Origin: Diaminobutyricibacter sp. McL0608
GTDB taxonomy: Bacteria; Actinomycetota; Actinomycetes; Actinomycetales; Microbacteriaceae
NCBI RefSeq assembly: GCF_039613825.1
Contig: NZ_CP154826.1
Coordinates: forward strand, 372,001-436,000
Direction of reading: 5' to 3'
DNA: 64,000 bases
The position numbers and the translations under genes were made by a program. Numbering within the stretch: position 1 is the stretch's first letter; each line of letters starts with the position of its first letter. The notes beneath the pieces are model-generated. The model worked only from the letters and a program-made list of their open reading frames with translations. It was not told the origin of the DNA and searched no databases. Below, piece by piece: positions 24,826 to 33,310 of this stretch.

Positions 24826-26031
24826 TCAGCGGCTGAGGATCAATGCGTCGCCCTGTCCGCCGCCCCCGCAGAGTGCAACGGCGGCACGGCCTGATCCACG
24901 CCGGTTGAGCTCGTGGGCCGCGTGCACGACGAGCCGGGCGCCCGAAGCGCCGATCGGGTGCCCGAGAGCGATGGCGCCGCCGTGGATGTTGACCCGATCG
25001 TGGTCGAGCCCGAGGTCGGCCATCGACTGGAGCGCGACTGCTGCGAATGCTTCGTTGATCTCGATGAAGTCGAGGTCGGATGCGGAGAACTCGGTCTTCG
25101 ACAGCGCTGCGGCGATCGCGTGCGAGGGCTGCGAGTGCAGGGAGTTGTCCGGACCGGCCACCGAAGCGTTCGCACCGAGGACAGCGAGCCAGGAGAGTCC
25201 GCGGCGCTCGGCGTTCTCCCTGCTCGTCAGGACGACCGCCGCTGCTCCGTCGCTGAGCGGCGACGAGTTACCCGCAGTGAGCGTGCCGTCGTCCGCGAAA
25301 CTGGGCCGCAGTCTGCCGAGTGTGTCCGCCGACGAGTCCGGCCGGACGCCCTCGTCGATGTCGATCACGATCGGATCACCCTTGCGCTGGGGGATGACCA
25401 CCGGCGCCAGCTCCGCGTCGAACACGCCTGTGGCGGCAGCGGCGCCCGCCCGGCGGTGCGATGCGGCCGCGAACTCGTCCTGCGCCTCGCGCGTCAGCCC
25501 GAGTTTGGCGGTGTAACGCTCGGTGGATGCGCCCATCGAGTCGCCGTCGAACGCGTCGGTGAGCCCGTCGTGCGCGGCAGAGTCCAATGCCGTGATCGAC
25601 CCGTACGACCAGCCGAGACGTGATCCGGGAAGGACGTGCGGGGCGTTGGTCATCGACTCCTGGCCCCCGGCGACGACGACTTCGGCTTCACCGGATCGGA
25701 TGAGCCGGGCCGCGTCGACGATCGCGGCGAGCCCCGAGAGGCAGACCTTGTTGATGGTCACGGTCGGCACCTGCCAGCCGAGCCCGGCCGCGATCGACGT
25801 CTGGCGGGCGGGGTTCTGACCGGCGCCGGCCTGCAGCACCTGGCCGAAGATGAGTGCGTCGATGTCGCCGGCCCCGAGCGCTCCGGGACCCCCCGAGCCG
25901 AGACGCTCCAGCGCGGCACGCACCGCGACAGCGCCCAGGTCGACAGCTCGCAGCGATGCGAGGTTGCCTTTGATCTTGCCCTGCGGGGTACGCGCAGCGG
26001 ACAGGATGACGACGTCGGTATTGGCGGTCAT
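24826..26031 (-). CDS. Acetyl-CoA acetyltransferase (thiolase)
   Basis: A complete 401-residue thiolase. The acyl-accepting Cys97 is in KVCLSG, the catalytic His358 in GGAIALGHPIGASG, and Cys388 in ALCGGGGQG. It condenses two acetyl-CoA or cleaves 3-ketoacyl-CoA; direction and chain length cannot be decided, though the biosynthetic (PhaA-like) size and motifs fit. SD AAGGAGTCGCC precedes ATG. No other beta-oxidation or PHB gene is adjacent; the hexapeptide gene downstream is its only operon partner. Confidence 0.94.
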   Translation of the reverse strand: MTANTDVVILSAARTPQGKIKGNLASLRAVDLGAVAVRAALERLGSGGPGALGAGDIDALIFGQVLQAGAGQNPARQTSIAAGLGWQVPTVTINKVCLSGLAAIVDAARLIRSGEAEVVVAGGQESMTNAPHVLPGSRLGWSYGSITALDSAAHDGLTDAFDGDSMGASTERYTAKLGLTREAQDEFAAASHRRAGAAAATGVFDAELAPVVIPQRKGDPIVIDIDEGVRPDSSADTLGRLRPSFADDGTLTAGNSSPLSDGAAAVVLTSRENAERRGLSWLAVLGANASVAGPDNSLHSQPSHAIAAALSKTEFSASDLDFIEINEAFAAVALQSMADLGLDHDRVNIHGGAIALGHPIGASGARLVVHAAHELNRRGSGRAAVALCGGGGQGDALILSR

Positions 26032-26190
26032 GGCGACTCCTTCGTGCCTGAATACGGCGGCTCGTGGCCGCTCGCTTCCACGATCTCACACCGCGGGACG
26101 CCTCGCACGCCAACCTCCTCCACAGGTCAGGTTGTCCACAGATTCCCGGAAGCGGGACCACAGAGATGGCGGCCCTTCTAGCGTGGGGGA

Positions 26191-26862
26191 ATGTTCGACG
26201 AGGAGGAAGAAGAGCCGCTTGCAGCCGTCCCACCGCATGACCGACCCCGCGAAAGACTTCGCCGGCTGGGCCCGAGCGTCCTCACCGATGAGGAGATCCT
26301 CGCACTGGTGCTCGGCACCGGCCAGCCCGGCCGCAATGTGCTCGCCACGGCACGATCGATCCTGCGCCAGACCGGAGGGTTCAGTGGGCTCGCGGCGATG
26401 GATGTCACCCGTCTCGAACGGCTGCCCGGCATCGGCCCGGCCATGGCGGGTCGGCTCACGGCGACTCTGGAGATCTGGCGGCGCGCCGGCACGACCTCGG
26501 CGTGGTCTCCGCTCGTCGACGATGAAGCGACGTCGCGGATCGTCCTGCCGGAGCTCGCCCATCGCTCGACGGAACGGTTCGTCGTGGTGGTCGCCGACCG
26601 GGCTGTTCGACCGCTCGAGGTCGTCTTCGTGCGCGACGGCGGGGACATTCCCGTGCAGGTCGAGCCGAGCGAGGTACTTCAGGCCGTTCTCACCAGGGGC
26701 GGCCGGTCCTTCGCCGTCGCCCACAACCATCCGAGCGGCTCGCTCGAACCGAGTGTTGCAGACATGGCCGTCACGCGCCGCCTCGGTGCCGGTGCAGCCA
26801 CGATCGGTCTCCGCTTCCTCGGCCACATCCTCGTCGCGGGCTCCGAATGGATGCGCCTCTGA
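26191..26862 (+). CDS. radC: RadC/JAB-domain DNA repair-like protein
   Basis: 223 residues. An N-terminal helix-hairpin-helix unit (about 70-86, RLERLPGIGPAMAGRL) precedes the JAMM metal site HNHPSG (178-183) plus Asp191. The family is called RadC, although its DNA-repair role is doubtful. ATG follows TAGCGT by 6 nt, so it is probably leaderless. It stands alone between divergent thiolase and convergent aspS. An acidic Glu-run opens the protein. Confidence 0.9.
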   Translation: MFDEEEEEPLAAVPPHDRPRERLRRLGPSVLTDEEILALVLGTGQPGRNVLATARSILRQTGGFSGLAAMDVTRLERLPGIGPAMAGRLTATLEIWRRAGTTSAWSPLVDDEATSRIVLPELAHRSTERFVVVVADRAVRPLEVVFVRDGGDIPVQVEPSEVLQAVLTRGGRSFAVAHNHPSGSLEPSVADMAVTRRLGAGAATIGLRFLGHILVAGSEWMRL

Positions 26863-26893
26863 CGAGGTGAAGGCCGATGCGGCCGACAGGCGA

Positions 26894-28222
26894 CTAGGGA
26901 AGCAGGCGCGTCGGTCCGCGGAAGAGGTAGGTGGTCTCGCGCAGGTTCGACAGGTGGAGCATCAGCATGAGCACGCGGGCGAGGCCCATGCCGAAACCGC
27001 CGTGCGGCGGCACTCCGTAGCGGAAGAAGTCGAGGTAGAACTCGAGCTCTTCGGGGTCGAGCCCCTTCTCGCGGGCCTGGGCTTCGAGGATCTCGATGCG
27101 GTGCTCGCGCTGAGCACCGGTCGAGATCTCCACACCGTTGAAGATGAGGTCGTAGCTGTTCGTCAGGGTCACATCGTCGGCGTGCCGCATGTGGTAGAAC
27201 GGCCGGATGCTCGAGGCGTAGTCGGTCAGGAACACGAATTCGTGGTCGAAGACCTCCTTCACGTACGCGGAGATCTGACGTTCGCCCTCCGGGTCCATGT
27301 CGTCGTCGTGACGGGGAACCTCGTAGCCGCGCTCGGCGACGATGCGCTTCGCCTCAGCCAGGGGAATGCGAGGGAACGGCGTCGACGGAACAACGACGTC
27401 GACATCGAAGAGCTCCTTGATCTGCTCGCCGTGCTTGGCCTTCACAGCGGTGAACCCGGCGACGATGAGATCTTCGTGCAGCTTCATGACGTCTTCGTGG
27501 CTGTCGATCCAGCTGATCTCGCTGTCGACGCTCGTGAACTCCGTCGCGTGCCGGCTGGTGAAACTGGGGTCGGCACGGAAGGCGGGGCCGACCTCGAAGA
27601 TCTTGCCGAAACCGGCCGACTGCGCCATCTGCTTGAAGAACTGCGGGCTCTGCGCGAGGTATGCCTTGGTCTCGAAGTACCCCACTTCGAAGAGCTCTGC
27701 GCGCGACTCGCTCGCGCTCGCCATCAGCTTCGGCGTGTGGAGTTCGATGAAGTCGTTGTCGACCCAGTACTCGCGCAGCGCGTGCTCGAAGGTGGTCTGG
27801 ATGCGGAAGATCAGGTTGTGCTTCGGCTCGCGCAGGTCGAGGAACCGCCAGTCCATGCGCTTGTCGATGCCGCTGTCGGCGGCGATCGGCGTCTCGGGGA
27901 TCGATGCGGTCTCGACGACGAGCGACGCGAGCTTGATCTCGATCCCGCCCAGCTTGACGCGCTCGTCGTGCTTCAGCTCGCCAGTGGCGACGACGAAGGT
28001 GCCCTGCGAGAGGCCGGAGATCGTCGTGGCCGGTTCATCGGCGACGACCGCACCGTCGGCATCGGTCGTTCGTGGATTGACGAGCTGGACGGCGCCGGAC
28101 TCGTCGCGAAGCACGACGAACTGCACCTTCTTCTGGTCGCGGACCGTATCGACCCAGCCTGCAACGGTGACAGGGCCGTCGGGCAGGGCGGACAAGTTCT
28201 TGATCAAAACGCGTGCGGTCAC
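26894..28222 (-). CDS. aspS: Archaeal-type aspartyl-tRNA synthetase (probably non-discriminating, Asp/Asn)
   Basis: About 442 residues, far shorter than the 590-residue bacterial AspRS because it lacks the GAD insertion. The N-terminal OB fold (VTVAGWVDTVRDQKKVQFVVLRD) and class II motifs 2 and 3 (VGPAFRADPSFTSRHATEFTSVD in parts; GGFGMGLARVLMLMLHLSN) are visible. Archaeal-type enzymes in bacteria often charge tRNA-Asn with Asp, followed by the amidotransferase GatCAB. Start choice: a TAGGCT box (28231-28236) puts the transcript start near 28224, so GTG at 28222 fits a leaderless mRNA better than ATG at 28228. Confidence 0.9.
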   Translation of the reverse strand: MTARVLIKNLSALPDGPVTVAGWVDTVRDQKKVQFVVLRDESGAVQLVNPRTTDADGAVVADEPATTISGLSQGTFVVATGELKHDERVKLGGIEIKLASLVVETASIPETPIAADSGIDKRMDWRFLDLREPKHNLIFRIQTTFEHALREYWVDNDFIELHTPKLMASASESRAELFEVGYFETKAYLAQSPQFFKQMAQSAGFGKIFEVGPAFRADPSFTSRHATEFTSVDSEISWIDSHEDVMKLHEDLIVAGFTAVKAKHGEQIKELFDVDVVVPSTPFPRIPLAEAKRIVAERGYEVPRHDDDMDPEGERQISAYVKEVFDHEFVFLTDYASSIRPFYHMRHADDVTLTNSYDLIFNGVEISTGAQREHRIEILEAQAREKGLDPEELEFYLDFFRYGVPPHGGFGMGLARVLMLMLHLSNLRETTYLFRGPTRLLP

Positions 28223-28289
28223 AGCCATCAAGCCTACCGCCCGGCCGTTCCCGGCGAATTCAAGGCAAAGCCCTCCGTAGACTGGGGGC

Positions 28290-28940
28290 GTGGTAGCAAG
28301 CCAGGTTCATCTCGTCCGACACGGAGAGGTGTTCAATCCCGATGGCATCCTGTACGGCAGGATGTCGGGCTTCGGCCTCTCCAAACTCGGTCACCGGATG
28401 GCCCAGGCGGCCGCCGATGACCTCGTCGAACGCGACCGGAAGATCTCGGCGATCATGGCATCCCCTCTGCAGCGCACGCGGGAATCGGCGAAACCGATCT
28501 CGCTCGCCTTCGGGCTGCCCGTCGACCTCGAAGACCGCGTCATCGAGCCCACGAACCATTTCGAGGGCACCGTGATGAAGCGCGCCCTTCGCAAGCCGCG
28601 CAACTGGCCCTACGTCGTGAACCCCCTCAGGCCCAGTTGGGGCGAGCCCTACGTGAGCATCGTGCAGCGCATGCGTGCCGCACTCGACGATGCGTTCCTC
28701 TCCGTCGACTCGGGCGATGTCGTGCTGGTCAGCCACCAGCTCCCCATCTGGGTCACCCACCTCGCGCTCGCCGGCGAGCGGTTCCCGCACGACCCGCGTA
28801 AGCGACGCTGCTCCCTGTCGAGCATCACCACGATCGAACAGCGCCTCGGTGACGACGGCGAGACGACGCTCATCGAAGCCGGTTACGTCGAACCCGCACG
28901 GGTGCTGCAGGCCTCTGCGACGGATGTCGGGGCCGTATGA
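28290..28940 (+). CDS. Histidine phosphatase (phosphoglycerate-mutase) family protein
   Basis: 216 residues, with the phospho-acceptor motif VRHGEVFNPDG near the N-terminus and a second conserved His in VLVSHQLPIW (about 150). It is not a glycolytic mutase by context: it is the first gene of a cytochrome c biogenesis operon and overlaps the TlpA-like gene by 4 bp. The same order, phosphatase-thioredoxin-ccdA-resB-ccsB, is known in mycobacteria. GTG follows TAGACT by 6 nt, which marks the operon promoter. Confidence 0.88.
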   Translation: MVASQVHLVRHGEVFNPDGILYGRMSGFGLSKLGHRMAQAAADDLVERDRKISAIMASPLQRTRESAKPISLAFGLPVDLEDRVIEPTNHFEGTVMKRALRKPRNWPYVVNPLRPSWGEPYVSIVQRMRAALDDAFLSVDSGDVVLVSHQLPIWVTHLALAGERFPHDPRKRRCSLSSITTIEQRLGDDGETTLIEAGYVEPARVLQASATDVGAV

Positions 28941-29554
28941 TGCCGACGCCCAAGAACCGCAGGCTCCGAATCCTCGCTCCCGCGGCAGCCCTGGCCGCTG
29001 TCGCCCTCCTTCTCACGGGCTGCACCACCGACTCTTTGGCCGCCCAGTACCGTGCCGGCACCGGACAGAACTACATCGCAGGCGACGGCTCGATCACCGA
29101 GATCGCCCTCGACCATCGCGGCCCGTCGATCAGCTTCGCGGGTACGACCGAGCACGGTGACGCTGTGTCATCGAAGGATTACGCCGGCAAGGTGCTCGTC
29201 GTGAACTTCTGGTACGCCGGCTGCCCGCCGTGCCGGGTCGAAGCCCCCGACCTCGAAGCCCTCTACAAGAAGTACCAGCCTCAAGACGTGGGCTTCCTCG
29301 GTGTCAACCTCTACGACTCGGCCGGCACAGCCCTCGGTTTCGCAACAGACCACGGCGTCACCTACCCGTCGGTCCTCGACCGCGACACCGGCTCGGTACT
29401 GCTGGCTTTCAGCGGCACCGTTCCCCCCAAAGCCACGCCCACCACGCTGGTGATCGACAAGAAGGGCCGCGTTGCGGCCCGCATCCTCGGCGCGATCCCT
29501 GACCGCAGCATCCTCGACAGCCTGATCAGCTCCACGCTCGCCGAGACCGACTGA
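28937..29554 (+). CDS. TlpA/ResA-type lipoprotein thioredoxin for cytochrome c maturation
   Basis: 205 residues. A signal peptide with lipobox LLTGC puts Cys29 at the lipid anchor. The thioredoxin fold then carries the redox pair C96-PP-C99 in FWYAGCPPCRVEAP. It would keep the apocytochrome c CXXCH cysteines reduced on the outer side of the membrane, receiving electrons from CcdA, whose gene follows after 2 bp. The start ATG overlaps the phosphatase stop. Confidence 0.93.
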   Translation: MMPTPKNRRLRILAPAAALAAVALLLTGCTTDSLAAQYRAGTGQNYIAGDGSITEIALDHRGPSISFAGTTEHGDAVSSKDYAGKVLVVNFWYAGCPPCRVEAPDLEALYKKYQPQDVGFLGVNLYDSAGTALGFATDHGVTYPSVLDRDTGSVLLAFSGTVPPKATPTTLVIDKKGRVAARILGAIPDRSILDSLISSTLAETD

Positions 29555-29556
29555 AC

Positions 29557-30297
29557 GTGAGCGGAATCGGACAGATCGTCTTCAGCGGGCAGCTTCTGCT
29601 TGCGCTGCCGATCGCGCTGCTCGCCGGGCTGGTGTCGTTCGCATCCCCGTGCATCCTGCCGCTCGTCCCCGGCTACCTCGCCTACGTCGGCGGCTTCAGC
29701 GAGCCCGGGGAGAAGCGCGATCGATCGCGGCTCCTCACCGGCGTCGCACTCTTCGTGCTCGGGTTCGCGATCGTCTTCATCGCCTACGGGGCCGCCTTCG
29801 GCGCGCTCGGGGCATGGCTGATCCGCTGGCAGGACATCGTCGTGCGTGTCCTCGGTGTGGTGGTCATCCTGATGGGGCTGGTTTTCGTCGGGCAGTTCTC
29901 GTTCCTGCAGAAGACCATCAAGCCCAATTGGCGCCCCGCGACCGGCCTCATCGGAGCGCCCGTGCTGGGGATCGTCTTCGGAATCGGATGGACACCGTGC
30001 TTCGGTCCCACCCTCATCGCCATCAACGCGCTCAGCGTCGGCAGCGGGTCGCCCTGGCGCGGCGCGCTCCTCGGTCTCTTCTACTGCATCGGGCTCGGGG
30101 TCCCCTTCCTGCTCGTCGCGCTCGGCTACGAGTGGGTCGCGTCCTCGGTCGCATTCCTCAAACGGCACATCCGTGCCATCAACATCATCGGCGGTGCACT
30201 TCTCATTGTCATCGGCGTCCTTATGGTCACTGGGCTGTGGAGCCTGATCATGTCCCAATTCTTGGCGGTGATCACAGGTTTTGAGCCGGCCCTCTGA
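29557..30297 (+). CDS. ccdA: CcdA-type thiol-disulfide membrane reductase
   Basis: 246 residues with about six membrane segments and the two conserved membrane cysteines in SPCILPLVPGYLAYVGG (near 34) and GWTPCFGPTL (near 150). It carries electrons from cytoplasmic thioredoxin to the lipoprotein encoded upstream. GTG start. Its 3' end overlaps the ResB gene by 17 bp. Confidence 0.94.
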   Translation: MSGIGQIVFSGQLLLALPIALLAGLVSFASPCILPLVPGYLAYVGGFSEPGEKRDRSRLLTGVALFVLGFAIVFIAYGAAFGALGAWLIRWQDIVVRVLGVVVILMGLVFVGQFSFLQKTIKPNWRPATGLIGAPVLGIVFGIGWTPCFGPTLIAINALSVGSGSPWRGALLGLFYCIGLGVPFLLVALGYEWVASSVAFLKRHIRAINIIGGALLIVIGVLMVTGLWSLIMSQFLAVITGFEPAL

Positions 30298-31918
30298 CCA
30301 CATCGACTCGGCGGCGCCACCGCAGGAGACCGACATCAACCAGCCGAAGCTGGGCTTCGTCGGCTGGCTCCGCTGGTTCTGGCGGCAGCTCACGAGCATG
30401 CGCACAGCGCTGTTCCTGCTTCTTCTCCTGGCCATCGCGGCCGTCCCCGGCTCTCTGGTGCCCCAGCGCAGTTCCGACCCCAACGGTGTGACCCAGTACT
30501 TCCAGGCTCACCCCGACATCGCGCCCTTCCTCGACAAGCTCCAGGCATTCGACGTCTACACGTCGGTGTGGTTCTCCGCCATCTACCTGCTGCTGTTCGC
30601 TTCGCTCGTCGGCTGCGTCATCCCGCGAACGAAGCACCACTTCGACGCGCTGCGGGCGAAGCCGCCGCGCACACCCGTGCGACTGGCGCGGATGGCCGGA
30701 TTCCAGACCCGCACCCTCTCCAGCGAAGAAGCACGGAACGCCGGAGAGCCGATCGCCGCAGCGCGAGAACTCCTCCGCAAAGGCGGTTATCGCGTCGCCC
30801 TGTTCGAGGACGCGCGGTCGACCTCCGTCTCGGCCGAGCGCGGATATCTGCGCGAAACCGGCAACCTCGTGTTCCACTCGGCGCTCGTGGGAATCCTGCT
30901 CGCGGTCGGCCTCGGCGGCGGCTTCGGCTACAACGGGCAGAAGGTCGTCGTCGAAGGACAGAGTTTCGTCAACAGTCTCCCGTCGTACAACTCGTTCAAC
31001 CCGGGCCGGTTCTTCAATGACTCATCGCTGCAGCCGTTCTCCATCCGGGTCGACAGCCTCGATGTCGCGTATGAGACGAAGAACGTGAATGCGATGGGCC
31101 AGCCGCTCGACTACACGGCGCACGTCACGACCGATGGGCCGGGCTCGGCATCCGCGACCACGACCATCAAGGTCAACGACCCGCTCGAGATCGGTGGGAC
31201 CCAGGTCTATCTGCTCGGCAACGGGTATGCGCCGACCGTGACGGTGCGGGACCCCGACGGCACGATCGTGTTCCAGGACTCGGTGCCCTTCCTGCCCCAG
31301 GACCCGAATCTCACGTCGCTCGGCGTCATCAAGGTCCCGGACGGACTGGCGAAACAGCTCGGGATGATCGGCTTCTTCTATCCGACCAAGGGAGACAGCC
31401 AGACCGCTTCGGGTGCGTTCGCATCCACCTTCCCCGGTTTGAAGAACCCGCTACTGACGCTGAATGTGTACCAGGGCGACCTCGGGGTCAACTCGGGCGT
31501 CCCTCAGTCCGTGTACAACCTCGACACCGACAAGCTGACTCAGCTGACCGGACCGGGCGCGAAACTCAAGGCGCTCGAACTCGCGCCGGGCCAGACAGTG
31601 CAGTTGCCGAACGGACTCGGCAGCGTCAGCTTCGACAACGTCAAGCGTTTCGCATCCCTCGATGTGCACCACGACCCGACCCAGGGATGGGTGCTGCTCT
31701 TCGCGATCCTTGTGCTTGCGGGACTGCTGACATCGCTCTTCGTGCCGCGCCGTCGGATCTGGGTAAAAGCCATTCGGGGTGACGACGGAGCGCTCACCCT
31801 CGAGTACGCGGCTCTCGCACGCGGCGACGACCCGAACCTCGCTGCGGCCGTGAGCTCACTCGCGACCGGCATATTGCTGCACTCACCAGAACCGAAAACA
31901 CTTAGGCTTACACCGTGA
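30281..31918 (+). CDS. resB: ResB-type cytochrome c biogenesis protein
   Basis: 545 residues. Three N-terminal membrane segments and one near the C-terminus surround a large outside domain (about 215-480), as in ResB/Ccs1. Diagnostic parts are LRWFWRQLTSMRTALFLLLLLAI near the N-terminus, GYLRETGNLVFHSALVGIL and the closing GWVLLFAILVLAGLLTSLFVPRRR. With CcsB it attaches haem to apocytochrome c (system II). The TTG start overlaps ccdA by 17 bp; I have no better candidate. Confidence 0.92.
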   Translation: MSRPSDHIDSAAPPQETDINQPKLGFVGWLRWFWRQLTSMRTALFLLLLLAIAAVPGSLVPQRSSDPNGVTQYFQAHPDIAPFLDKLQAFDVYTSVWFSAIYLLLFASLVGCVIPRTKHHFDALRAKPPRTPVRLARMAGFQTRTLSSEEARNAGEPIAAARELLRKGGYRVALFEDARSTSVSAERGYLRETGNLVFHSALVGILLAVGLGGGFGYNGQKVVVEGQSFVNSLPSYNSFNPGRFFNDSSLQPFSIRVDSLDVAYETKNVNAMGQPLDYTAHVTTDGPGSASATTTIKVNDPLEIGGTQVYLLGNGYAPTVTVRDPDGTIVFQDSVPFLPQDPNLTSLGVIKVPDGLAKQLGMIGFFYPTKGDSQTASGAFASTFPGLKNPLLTLNVYQGDLGVNSGVPQSVYNLDTDKLTQLTGPGAKLKALELAPGQTVQLPNGLGSVSFDNVKRFASLDVHHDPTQGWVLLFAILVLAGLLTSLFVPRRRIWVKAIRGDDGALTLEYAALARGDDPNLAAAVSSLATGILLHSPEPKTLRLTP

Positions 31919-32922
31919 CTGACACCCTGGCTCAGCTCTCCACGCTCTGCATCTACTCCGCGATGGGCATCTACGCGTTGGCCTTCGTGGCGTTCGCTCT
32001 CGACCTGGCGCGTCGAGGCGCCCGAGCGACCATTCCAGCCGAGGTTCCGAGCGCCGTCGAGCGACGGGCCGAGGCCGCCGAGGCTGCGCAAGCGGGCGGA
32101 TCGACCACGACCCTCACCCGCATCAGCACCCGCGTCGAAGACGAAGTCCACCGCGGTGGCGCGACGTCGAAGAGCCTGCGCGTCGCCTTCGCGCTCACGA
32201 TCCTCGGATTCGCGTTCCACCTCACCGCGGACATCCTTCGGGGTGTGGCGGCCGGTCGCGTGCCGTGGGCGAACATGTGGGAATTCTCGATGACCGGCAC
32301 CCTCGTCATCGTCGGCGTCTTCCTCCTCGTGAACCTGCGCTTCGACCTGAAATACCTCGGCACCTTCGTGCTCGGCCTCGTGTGCATCCTGCTGATGATC
32401 GCGACGGTTCAGTACTACGTTCCGGTGGTCCCGCTCCCGCCGGCACTCCAGTCCTACTGGCTGGTCATCCACATCATGGTGGCCATCCTCGGCACGGCGT
32501 TCTTCGCGCTCGGTTTCGCTCTCTCCGGGCTTCAACTGCTTCAGGCACGACGCGAGCGCCAGATCGAAGAGTCGCGCCCGCAGCAGTTCCGTTTCCTCGC
32601 GACTATCCCCGGATCCAAGACACTCGAGAACCTCGCGTACCGGGTCAACATCGTCGGCTTCATATTCTGGACGTTCACGCTGATCGCCGGAGCCATCTGG
32701 GCCGAGAAGGCCTGGGGTCGCTACTGGGGCTGGGACACCAAAGAGGTGTGGACCTTCATCATCTGGGTGATCTACGCGGGGTACATCCACGCGCGTGCCA
32801 CCAGGGGATGGCGCGGCTCCCGGTCGGCCTGGCTGGCGATCATCGGCTTCTCGGCCGTGATGTTCAACTTCGGCGTCGTCAATGTCTTCTTCCACGGACT
32901 GCACGCCTACTCCGGCCTCTGA
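31915..32922 (+). CDS. ccsB: CcsB/CcsA-type haem handling protein of cytochrome c system II
   Basis: 335 residues with about eight membrane segments and the tryptophan-rich haem-binding motif WGRYWGWDTKEVWTF (about 264-278), the hallmark of CcsA-type haem delivery proteins. It completes the five-gene operon. GTG overlaps the resB stop (GTGA). A TAGGCT box also lies 6 nt before it (31903-31908), so this last gene may have its own internal promoter in addition to read-through. Confidence 0.94.
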   Translation: MTDTLAQLSTLCIYSAMGIYALAFVAFALDLARRGARATIPAEVPSAVERRAEAAEAAQAGGSTTTLTRISTRVEDEVHRGGATSKSLRVAFALTILGFAFHLTADILRGVAAGRVPWANMWEFSMTGTLVIVGVFLLVNLRFDLKYLGTFVLGLVCILLMIATVQYYVPVVPLPPALQSYWLVIHIMVAILGTAFFALGFALSGLQLLQARRERQIEESRPQQFRFLATIPGSKTLENLAYRVNIVGFIFWTFTLIAGAIWAEKAWGRYWGWDTKEVWTFIIWVIYAGYIHARATRGWRGSRSAWLAIIGFSAVMFNFGVVNVFFHGLHAYSGL

Positions 32923-32957
32923 TGGGTGCGGCGTCGCCGCCGGATGCAGGCCTTCGC

Positions 32958-33017
32958 CGCACTAGCTGTGTCCCGGCGCACTAAGTACACCTAGTGCGGT
33001 GAGGCACACCTAGTGCG
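32958..33017. repeat. Four-copy inverted repeat CGCACTAGNTGTG after the ccs operon
   Basis: Two direct copies (starting 32958 and 32977) face two inverted copies (ending 32998 and 33017), so the block can fold as nested hairpins. Outer arms of 13 bp have one mismatch. It may terminate the ccs operon and the convergent DUF1918 gene, and looks like a dispersed palindromic element. Confidence 0.6.
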
Positions 33018-33040
33018 ACGAGAGTTCGCGAGCGCCGCGG

Positions 33041-33229
33041 CTACGCGTCTGCGTGCCGGATGACCGTGTCGGTGCCCGGGTAGACCAGCGTCTCGTGTCC
33101 GTCATCGAACCGCACGAGGTACGGCGGTGCGCCGTCCGTGCCGTGGACCTCCAGCACCTCGCCTGAGCGATCCGGACTCTCGACGGTCTTGCCGTGGATG
33201 ACGAGCCTGTCTCCAACCGATGCCTGCAT
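33041..33229 (-). CDS. DUF1918 small protein
   Basis: 62 residues matching the DUF1918 pattern: VGDRLVIHGKTVESPDRSGEVLEV, then PPYLVRFDDGHETLVYPG. The fold is expected to be a small SH3-like beta barrel. The family is widespread in actinobacteria and its function is unknown. ATG start. It lies at the end of a convergent pair with ccsB. Confidence 0.88.
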   Translation of the reverse strand: MQASVGDRLVIHGKTVESPDRSGEVLEVHGTDGAPPYLVRFDDGHETLVYPGTDTVIRHADA

Positions 33230-33310
33230 AGTCCATCATCCCCTTCGACGACACCTCTCAGGCTACGCCCGCCGGTCGCCCTGCGACAGGGTGCGGGGCA
33301 GGCGCCGCGC

